Under the pieces are notes generated by a model. It was not told the DNA's origin. It saw only the letters and a list, made by a program, of their open reading frames with translations, and searched no databases. The position numbers and the translations under genes were made by a program. A DNA stretch of 6,273 bases. Origin: Caldifarciminota bacterium. Lineage in GTDB: Bacteria > Hydrothermota > Hydrothermia > B15-G9 > WFZT01. Of this stretch, positions 1-5,445 are shown one piece after another; position 1 is the stretch's first letter; the number at the start of each line of letters is the position of its first letter. The stretch spans positions 1-6,273 of the forward strand of contig JALXCE010000162.1 in the NCBI GenBank assembly GCA_026991055.1, in the 5' to 3' direction.

Positions 1-1703
1 TGCGCCGAATTCTTCGCCGTGCCCACAGATTCGCACAAAAAATAGGATTTGAGGATAAGCCCATCATTTATCGCCTCGCTCCCGTGGTTGTTGAAATCAT
101 GGGTGATGCCTATCCGGAGCTAAAAGAAAGAAAGGCAGAAGTTGAGCTCATCATCAAAAAGGAAGAGGAAAAGTTCATTGAGCACGTTGCCCGTAATCTC
201 CCCCGTTTGAGAGAAGCCCTTGAAGCAGCAAGGGATAGCGGAATAATCGCGGGTGAGGAGGTTTTCAAATTTTACGACACCTACGGCCTTCCACTGGACC
301 TTATAGAGGAGTATGCCGATGATTATGGAGTAAAGATTGACTGGGAAGGGTTTGACCGCGAGATGGCAAAGCAGAAAGAGCGTGCTCGTGAAAAATCCAC
401 CTTCAAGATGGAGCTCCCCGAATGGAAAATACTTGATGAAAACTACAAAGAATCGGAGTTCGTTGGTTACAAAACCCTCGAGATCACAGCGAGGCTTGTC
501 AAATATGCTGTGAATGGTAAAAAAGTTTACCTTGTTCTCGATAGAACCCCATTCTACGCCGAAAGTGGAGGTCAGGTAGGCGATAAGGGATACATTTCAG
601 GTGAATTTGACGGAGAATCATTCCTCTTTAAGGTCGAGGATACCCAGAAATTTGGCAAGGATATTGTTCACATTGGGAGGGTCACACACGGAAAGCTGCC
701 CGAGCAGGCCGTGGAGGTGAGTGCGAGGGTGGATAGGGACCTGCGACTTGCAGCCCAGAGAGCACACACGGCCACACACCTGTTGCACAAGGCGCTTCGC
801 GAAATTCTTGGTGAGCACGCCCGCCAGGAGGGTTCACTCGTTGAGCCCGACAGGCTGAGGTTTGATTTTGTCCACTTTCAGGCAGTAAAAGACGAGGAAA
901 TCAAAGAGATCGAGCGCATCGTTAATTCAAAAATCATCGAGAATATCGAGGTTAAAAAGGAATGGATGCCCTATCGTGAGGCCATTAAACAGGGTGTAAT
1001 GGCACTATTTGGTGAAAAATACGGTGAAACTGTTCGTGTCGTCTCTGTTGGAGACTATTCAAAGGAATTGTGTGGTGGAACCCATGTCGAGCGCACCGGT
1101 GACATTGGATTCTTCAAAATTGTAAAGGAAGAATCAGTTGCCTCAGGAATCAGGAGAATCGAGGCTTACGTTGGCCACAGGGCGGTACAGTACGCTCAAG
1201 AAAATGAAGAAACTATAAAAGAGCTTGCGGCCTCTCTCCACACTGAGCCCCAAAAAGTGATTACACGGGTGAATAAACTTCTTGAGGAAAAGGATGCGGC
1301 GGAGAAAGAGCTAAATCAACTATACGACATTCTTGCCAGTGAACTTTTCAAGACACTTGAGCCAATTTCCATGAACGGCGTGGTTGTCTACAGTGCTCCA
1401 TTCAGAAATCTGAAACCAGATGTTTTGAAAAGAATCGCCGACAGGATAAATGAGAAGCACAGGGGCAAGGGATACGTGGTTTTATTTGGCACTGATAAAA
1501 ATGGAAGGGCCCATGTCTTTATCAGAATAGGGGAGGACCTCAAGGGCAGGCTCAACGCGCGCGAATTGATTAAGAAAATATCCCCGATAATCCAGGGCGG
1601 TGGAGGAGGAAGTGACCTTAAGGCCGAAGGTGGCGGTAAAAAGCCGGAAAAGGTAAAAGAAGCCCTGGATACACTTGTTGAAGAGTTGAAATCAAAACTA
1701 TAA
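1..1703 (+). CDS. alaS: Alanyl-tRNA synthetase, 5'-truncated by the window edge
   Basis: Alanyl-tRNA synthetase charges tRNA-Ala with alanine in the cytoplasm and hydrolyses mischarged Ser- and Gly-tRNA-Ala. The frame is open from position 3 (first complete codon), giving 566 residues; an in-frame GTG at 84 lies inside conserved sequence and is not the true start. Visible in order: the end of the tRNA-recognition region (RRAHRF near the start, YDTYGLPLDL at about residue 91); the editing domain, with FYAESGGQVGD (552-584), zinc/editing motif HTATH (765-779) and CGGTH (1071-1085); a charged helical linker; and the C-Ala domain with its Gly-rich GGGGGSDLKAEGGG (from 1596). The HxxxH to Cys spacing of 102 residues equals that of E. 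coli AlaRS as I recall it. By that register about 310 N-terminal residues, holding the aminoacylation core, lie outside the window. What is visible looks intact. The next gene follows after 12 bases, so the two are probably co-transcribed. Confidence 0.97.
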   Translation, partial: RRILRRAHRFAQKIGFEDKPIIYRLAPVVVEIMGDAYPELKERKAEVELIIKKEEEKFIEHVARNLPRLREALEAARDSGIIAGEEVFKFYDTYGLPLDLIEEYADDYGVKIDWEGFDREMAKQKERAREKSTFKMELPEWKILDENYKESEFVGYKTLEITARLVKYAVNGKKVYLVLDRTPFYAESGGQVGDKGYISGEFDGESFLFKVEDTQKFGKDIVHIGRVTHGKLPEQAVEVSARVDRDLRLAAQRAHTATHLLHKALREILGEHARQEGSLVEPDRLRFDFVHFQAVKDEEIKEIERIVNSKIIENIEVKKEWMPYREAIKQGVMALFGEKYGETVRVVSVGDYSKELCGGTHVERTGDIGFFKIVKEESVASGIRRIEAYVGHRAVQYAQENEETIKELAASLHTEPQKVITRVNKLLEEKDAAEKELNQLYDILASELFKTLEPISMNGVVVYSAPFRNLKPDVLKRIADRINEKHRGKGYVVLFGTDKNGRAHVFIRIGEDLKGRLNARELIKKISPIIQGGGGGSDLKAEGGGKKPEKVKEALDTLVEELKSKL

Positions 1704-1708
1704 GGAGG
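1702..1708 (+). promoter_or_regulatory. Strong ribosome-binding site of the M42 peptidase
   Basis: AAGGAGG begins inside the alaS stop codon (TAA at 1701-1703) and ends 7 bases before the ATG at 1716. This is near-ideal spacing and fixes the peptidase start. Its overlap with the alaS stop suggests translational coupling. Confidence 0.85.
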
Positions 1709-1715
1709 AGAAGTT

Positions 1716-2783
1716 ATGGACCAGAAGTCCCTCGAATTTTTAAAGAGTCTTGTAAACTCAATGTCTCCATCAGGGTTTGAAGAAGAAGCCGCAAACGTTT
1801 GGAGAGATTACACATCCACTTTTGCAGATGAAGTGAAACGTGACCTCCACGGTAACACCATTGCTGTTGTAAACAAAGTGGGCGCTCCTCGAGTGATGCT
1901 TGCAGGCCATATTGATGAGATTGGTTACCTTGTAAAATACATAGACGAAGATGGATTCATATCCTTCGCACCTATTGGCGGAGTAGACCCGCAGATTGCT
2001 CAGGGTCAGCGTGTGTATATAAAGGGAAAGAAGGGCAGGATACTTGGAGTTATTGGCAAAAAACCCATACATCTTTTCAAGCCCGAAGATAGAAAGAAGG
2101 TTGTTGATTTCAACGACATGTACATAGACATTGGTGCAAAGAGCAAGGAAGAGGCTGAGGAGTATGTGAGTGTAGGAGACCCGATAGTTAACGCGCCTGG
2201 ATTTGATCAGCTTCTTGGTGACAGAATTGTTGGACGCGGATTTGACGACAGAGTAGGAGCCTTTGTGGTTGCAGAGGCCTTAAAACTTCTTGCTGAAATG
2301 GACATCAAGGCTGCTGTCTACGGTGTTGCCACTGTTCAGGAAGAGATTGGCTTGAGAGGAGCTAAGACCAGTGCTTTTGGAATTGATCCAAAGGTGGGAA
2401 TTGCGGTGGACGTAACTTTTGCAATGGACACCCCAAAGCTGAAGATGGTTAAAGGTGAAGTTGGTGATATAAAAATTGGTGGGGGGCCGGTGATTGCTCG
2501 TGGACCGAATATCAACCACAAGCTCTTTGACCTGTTTGTTAAAACTGCAGAGGAAGAGGGTATCCCATTCCAGATCGAGGGTATACCTCGTGGAACCGGT
2601 ACCGATGCCAATGTGATTCAGCTTACCCGGGCTGGAGTGGCCGCGGGGCTGATTTCTATCCCAAATAGATATATGCACACGCCTGTTGAGGTGGTGAGCA
2701 AAACCGACCTTGAGAATGCAGCAAAGCTCATAGCGGCAACGGTCAAGAAGATAACTGAAGACACAGATTTTATTCCATACTGA
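1716..2783 (+). CDS. M42-family metallo-aminopeptidase (TET/FrvX/cellulase-M type)
   Basis: This is a predicted cytosolic, two-metal (Zn or Co) aminopeptidase that removes N-terminal residues from short peptides; M42 enzymes typically form dodecameric tetrahedral (TET) particles. The 355 residues are a normal full length. All family motifs are present: AGHIDEIG (His65 ligand, Asp67), GFDDRVG (Asp177/178, bridging ligand), QEEIGLRGA (Glu209 as catalytic base, Glu210 as ligand), DVTFAMDTP (Asp232 ligand) and NRYMHTPVE (His321 ligand). The stretch at about residues 70-165 between the first and second motifs matches the inserted dimerisation domain. The start is ATG 1716 because of the strong ribosome-binding site 7 bases upstream. 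It lies 12 bases after alaS and is the last gene of that unit, since its stop codon touches a long hairpin. Substrate preference (glutamyl, leucyl, lysyl or broad) cannot be read from the sequence, and some M42 members have been annotated as endoglucanases or deblocking peptidases. Confidence 0.95.
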   Translation: MDQKSLEFLKSLVNSMSPSGFEEEAANVWRDYTSTFADEVKRDLHGNTIAVVNKVGAPRVMLAGHIDEIGYLVKYIDEDGFISFAPIGGVDPQIAQGQRVYIKGKKGRILGVIGKKPIHLFKPEDRKKVVDFNDMYIDIGAKSKEEAEEYVSVGDPIVNAPGFDQLLGDRIVGRGFDDRVGAFVVAEALKLLAEMDIKAAVYGVATVQEEIGLRGAKTSAFGIDPKVGIAVDVTFAMDTPKLKMVKGEVGDIKIGGGPVIARGPNINHKLFDLFVKTAEEEGIPFQIEGIPRGTGTDANVIQLTRAGVAAGLISIPNRYMHTPVEVVSKTDLENAAKLIAATVKKITEDTDFIPY

Positions 2784-2838
2784 TTGATAAGTGAGTGGCG
2801 GGCAGGGGGTTACCCCCTGCCCGCCACTCACTTATCAA
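2784..2838 (+). terminator. Perfect 26-bp hairpin after the M42 gene, probable terminator
   Basis: Arms 2784-2809 and 2813-2838 are exact reverse complements around the loop TTA (2810-2812). The inner part of each arm is GC-rich (GGCGGGCAGGGGG against CCCCCTGCCCGCC) and the outer part AT-rich (TTGATAA against TTATCAA). The hairpin starts at the first base after the peptidase TGA, which fits a transcript end. What follows is ATTTCTGTCG, a poor U-tract, so this is not a textbook intrinsic terminator. It may act bidirectionally, stabilise a 3' end, or be a dispersed palindromic repeat. The palindrome is certain; its role is inferred. Confidence 0.65.
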
Positions 2839-2914
2839 ATTTCTGTCGCTGACCAAATTTTATTTTGGAATAAATGAGCCCTACTTTCCTTGACAGGGTT
2901 TTTGGTCTTGTCAT
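2828..2914 (-). CDS. Candidate small basic protein of 28 residues, unrecognised
   Basis: On the minus strand an ATG (2914-2912) sits 7 bases downstream of GGAGG (2926-2922) and opens a 28-codon frame ending in TGA (2830-2828). The peptide begins MTRPKTLSRKVGLIYSKIKF and ends GQRQKFDK. It has nine Lys/Arg and only one acidic residue, so it could bind nucleic acid or a membrane, but I recognise no family. Its stop codon falls inside the right arm of the perfect hairpin, so it would converge on the M42 gene with the hairpin between them. Against it: the frame is short enough to be open by chance, it has no clear promoter, and it lies across the apparent + strand promoter of the next gene. The ribosome-binding site is its strongest support. 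Confidence 0.33.
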   Translation of the reverse strand: MTRPKTLSRKVGLIYSKIKFGQRQKFDK

Positions 2915-2919
2915 ATACT
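2890..2919 (+). promoter_or_regulatory. Sigma70-type promoter for the PpiD-like/metH unit
   Basis: The -35 box TTGACA (2890-2895) matches consensus exactly. The -10 box TATACT (2914-2919) matches five of six, with an 18-base spacer. Transcription would start near 2926, giving a leader of about 30 bases before the ATG at 2958. It lies just beyond the hairpin that closes the upstream unit, where a new promoter is expected. No SAM, cobalamin or T-box riboswitch fits in so short a leader. The spacer edges carry TGACA and TGTCA as a small inverted repeat. Confidence 0.65.
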
Positions 2920-2921
2920 AA

Positions 2922-2926
2922 CCTCC
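2922..2926 (-). promoter_or_regulatory. Ribosome-binding site of the candidate antisense small ORF
   Basis: CCTCC on the + strand reads GGAGG on the minus strand, 7 bases before the ATG at 2914. Both match and spacing are as good as those of the M42 gene. It could be chance: no transcript in this direction is shown by the sequence. Confidence 0.35.
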
Positions 2927-2941
2927 AAATTTTTCATTCAC

Positions 2942-2946
2942 GGAGG
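2942..2946 (+). promoter_or_regulatory. Ribosome-binding site of the PpiD-like gene
   Basis: GGAGG lies 11 bases before ATG 2958. Two further in-frame ATGs follow at 2961 and 2967; the spacing favours the first. Another ATG touches the GGAGG directly (2947) but opens only a four-codon frame. Confidence 0.7.
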
Positions 2947-2957
2947 ATGATTACGCC

Positions 2958-4811
2958 ATGATGTTAATGAGAAAATTAAGGAAAACGACTAAATTTTATT
3001 TATGGCTTATTGTAGCTGCATTTATCGGATGGATCATTTTTGATCTCGGTGCCAACATTGTTGGAAAAAGAAATGCCAAGCCCTGGCAGAAGGGCATTGT
3101 AGCAGAAGTAGGGGAACATAAGATTCCACTTCGCTACTACAATCAGGTTTATCAGCAGATTTACAATGACAGTCTAAAGGCGAAAAATGGCGTAACCCTC
3201 TCCGATGAGGAAGAAGCCAGGATTGCCAAAGAGGCATGGAACAAAATTCTTGAAAATATTAGATGGCAGAAAATTATTGAAGAAAGACATCTTTCTCTCT
3301 CTGATCCCACAGTATTGAAAATAATCGAAACCACACCACCGCCTGAAATCCTTCGAGATACTGCATTCCGCACTCCGGACGGTAAGTTCAACTATCAGCG
3401 TTACATCCAGGCCCTGAAAAATCCCCGTAACCTCAGATACTTTGAGGCATACGAGGCAAGGATACGCTCAGAAGTTCCAAAAGACATTGTAAAATCGGAT
3501 ATTCTTATTTCACTGCCCCTCTCTGAGACCGAGCTTTTTGAGGAATACAAACGCCAGAACATGCGTTTTAAAGCCAATATTCTAAATTTCAACATCTATT
3601 ACATTCCCGATTCTCTCATTAAGTACACCGATGAAGACCTGAAAAACTATTATGAGAAGCACAAGGATGAATTTTATGAGCCTGAAAAGGCAAATCTCGA
3701 GCTTGTAATCCTTAGAAAACTGCCGTCATCTCAGGATTCATCGGATGCCAAAGACAGGATTTACACCGCATACGATGAGCTGAAGGGCGGCGAAAAATTT
3801 GAAGATATCGCCAAATATTACAGTGAAGACCCGGCAACCAAGGACAGTGGCGTTGTTGGCTGGGTTGAGCCCAACGACCGCAGGTACGGATACCTTTACG
3901 CTATTGCTAAAAATCTGAAAAAGGGAGAGTTTTCAAAACCTACCCTGACCCTCAGAGGATGGGTGATTGTTAAACTCTTAGATGTTCCCAAAAAGAAGAA
4001 AAGGCATAGGAAAGGGTCTCAGCCGGATAGCCTCAAGATTGCCTACATTCTTGTGAGAGTTCACGTGAGCTCTACGACAAAAAGCGATTTGAATCAGAAA
4101 CTCCGTGATTTCCTTGATAAGGCTAAGGAAGAGGGATTTGAGAAAGCTGCAAAGGATATGGGGCTTGAAATCACGGAAACAGGCCAATTTAAGCTTAATC
4201 TTGGATTTATTCCCAAGCTGGGTATTGCCCCGGAAATCCTCGACTTTGTGAAAAAGCATGAGCAGGGAACCATTTCTCCCGTGTTTAATCAGCCGTACTA
4301 CTACGTTGTATTCAAAATCAAGGAAAAGATTCCAAGACAGCTCCCGCCCTTCGAAAAAGCCAAAAGAGAGGTGGAGCTCAAATACAAGAAAGCCAAAAAA
4401 GAGGAGCTTGCAAACGAGCTCGCCCAGAAGGCTGAAAATATGATAAAATCCGGGCTGTCTTTAAAGGCTGTTGGTGACTCCCTGAAACCCTACGATGTTA
4501 AATATGTGGAGACCGGCGAAGTCAGATGGGGCCAGCCCATTAAAACCATTGGAGTTAATTACACCCTCTATGGCGTGGTTTATGAAATGAAACCGGGAGA
4601 GGTTTCCCCACCTGTTAAATACACATCAGGATTATTTATCATCAAACTTCTTGATAAGAAACTGCCTACAAAACAGGAGTTTGAGAAGGATAAGGAACAG
4701 TTTGCTCTGAGAGTAAAATATAGCCTTATAAATCAGCTCTGGCAGTACTGGAACAGGGAGCTTACAAGTACAGAGGGTGTGAAAGACTACCGCTCCTATC
4801 TACTCTATTAG
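2958..4811 (+). CDS. Membrane-anchored PpiD/SurA-like periplasmic folding factor with degenerate parvulin units
   Basis: Predicted inner-membrane-anchored chaperone of the PpiD class, assisting folding of exported proteins outside the cytoplasmic membrane. Residues 1-11 are basic (MRKLRKTTK) and 12-30 form one hydrophobic segment (FYLWLIVAAFIGWIIFDLG): a signal anchor with the remainder exported. Residues about 45-235 are charged helices as in SurA_N/PpiD N-domains. A parvulin-like domain spans about 244-343, with YSEDPATKDSGVVGW typical of the fold. Related units follow at about 358-456 and 500-566, each ending in a G-x-[FIV]-S-like turn and a [IV]-x-K strand. The usual parvulin histidines (HIL near the start, GxHI near the end) are absent in all three, so prolyl isomerase activity is doubtful. 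A basic KKKKRHRKGS linker (345-354) joins units one and two. Its 617 residues are close to E. coli PpiD (623). It is the first gene after the promoter and is followed by the MetH activation gene after 7 bases. Confidence 0.88.
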   Translation: MMLMRKLRKTTKFYLWLIVAAFIGWIIFDLGANIVGKRNAKPWQKGIVAEVGEHKIPLRYYNQVYQQIYNDSLKAKNGVTLSDEEEARIAKEAWNKILENIRWQKIIEERHLSLSDPTVLKIIETTPPPEILRDTAFRTPDGKFNYQRYIQALKNPRNLRYFEAYEARIRSEVPKDIVKSDILISLPLSETELFEEYKRQNMRFKANILNFNIYYIPDSLIKYTDEDLKNYYEKHKDEFYEPEKANLELVILRKLPSSQDSSDAKDRIYTAYDELKGGEKFEDIAKYYSEDPATKDSGVVGWVEPNDRRYGYLYAIAKNLKKGEFSKPTLTLRGWVIVKLLDVPKKKKRHRKGSQPDSLKIAYILVRVHVSSTTKSDLNQKLRDFLDKAKEEGFEKAAKDMGLEITETGQFKLNLGFIPKLGIAPEILDFVKKHEQGTISPVFNQPYYYVVFKIKEKIPRQLPPFEKAKREVELKYKKAKKEELANELAQKAENMIKSGLSLKAVGDSLKPYDVKYVETGEVRWGQPIKTIGVNYTLYGVVYEMKPGEVSPPVKYTSGLFIIKLLDKKLPTKQEFEKDKEQFALRVKYSLINQLWQYWNRELTSTEGVKDYRSYLLY

Positions 4812-4818
4812 CCATGGA

Positions 4819-5445
4819 ATGCTATATGACAGGCTCATAAGACTCCACCGCATTGAAAACTTTGAGATAAACAGGAAGGCGGTCTGGGGTCTTTTAGGTT
4901 ACAGGTTCAAGAAAACCGTTATCTCACCCCGTGTAAAATCCCTTGTTGAAGAATGTTTCCGCGAGGCAGAAAACCTGATCAATCCTGCAGGAACTTATAT
5001 CATTCGACGGATTAAAGAAAAGAACGATTCCATCAGTTTCTATAACACGAAGATAACGCTCAGGGGTGAGTCAATGAGAAAGCTTCTAAGAGATTCCTAC
5101 GCAGTCATTTTTATGGCGGTAACCATTGGACCTGGAATTGACGAAAGAATCAAGGAGGAAACAGAATCTGGAAGGATGGAGCGGGCAATCATTTTTGACG
5201 TCATTGGCTCTGAGGCAGTTGAGGCAGTTGCCAACTCACTAAACAGCCTCCTTGATACACAGGCGAGGCATGCAAGAAGTTTTCTCACCATGAGGTTCAG
5301 TCCGGGCTATGGTGACCTGGGCCTTGAATTTCAAAGGGAAATTTATGAAGAATTAAGACTTGACGAGATGGGTATAAAAATCAACGAGAAAAATCTGCTC
5401 TATCCGCAAAAAACAATAACCGCGGTGATAGGTGTTGAAAGATGA
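4819..5445 (+). CDS. Stand-alone methionine synthase activation (AdoMet-binding) protein
   Basis: Homologue of the C-terminal activation domain of cobalamin-dependent methionine synthase, here a separate 208-residue protein. In the family this domain binds S-adenosylmethionine and lets oxidised cob(II)alamin be reductively re-methylated. Seen: an N-terminal helix with INRKAVWGLLGY, as in these proteins; AVTIGPGIDERI (about 100-111); a conserved helix with GSEAVEAVANS (130-140); the AdoMet-binding-type motif RFSPGYGD (159-166, compare RPAPGY in E. coli MetH); and a C-terminal YPQKTITAVIG strand. ATG 4819 is the only usable start between the in-frame stop at 4780 and Met86. No Shine-Dalgarno is visible, so translation probably depends on ribosomes ending at 4811. 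Its stop overlaps the metH start, supporting a partnership with MetH. The alternative, a corrinoid activator for another methyltransferase, is less likely given metH next door. Confidence 0.9.
   Translation: MLYDRLIRLHRIENFEINRKAVWGLLGYRFKKTVISPRVKSLVEECFREAENLINPAGTYIIRRIKEKNDSISFYNTKITLRGESMRKLLRDSYAVIFMAVTIGPGIDERIKEETESGRMERAIIFDVIGSEAVEAVANSLNSLLDTQARHARSFLTMRFSPGYGDLGLEFQREIYEELRLDEMGIKINEKNLLYPQKTITAVIGVER
5430..5434 (+). promoter_or_regulatory. Weak ribosome-binding site of metH inside the preceding gene
   Basis: AGGTG ends 7 bases before ATG 5442. It is a weak match to the consensus. Together with the ATGA overlap (5442-5445) it suggests that ribosomes finishing the activation gene restart on metH. 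Confidence 0.45.

Noticed and set aside
84..86. GTG as a start codon for AlaRS.
   Set aside because: The frame is open and conserved back to position 3 (RRAHRF and following), so the gene is simply cut by the window edge.
618..818. Minus-strand open frame opposite the AlaRS editing domain.
   Set aside because: It is a shadow of the conserved HTATH region; no ribosome-binding site or recognisable protein.
1704..1715. Possible regulatory site or terminator between alaS and the M42 gene.
   Set aside because: The 12 bases hold only most of the ribosome-binding site and its spacer; no hairpin can form there.
2280..2831. 183-codon open frame on the minus strand across the M42 gene and hairpin.
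   Set aside because: It lies opposite a gene with all catalytic motifs intact, its translation is rich in Cys, His and Ser as shadow frames are, and it matches no family I know.
2947..2958. ATGATTACGCCA equals the start of lacZ-alpha in pUC-type vectors, as I recall it, raising vector contamination.
   Set aside because: The match is only 12 bases, the flanks are unlike vector, and the coding frames on both sides are consistent with one genome.
2947..2961. Four-codon leader ORF (ATG ATT ACG CCA TGA) overlapping the PpiD-like start.
   Set aside because: The GGAGG directly touches this ATG, leaving no room for initiation; the same GGAGG fits the ATG at 2958.
3978..4443. Minus-strand frame 3978-4259 and + strand frame 4258-4443 within the PpiD-like gene.
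   Set aside because: Both are out-of-frame shadows of a well-supported coding region and show no independent start signals.
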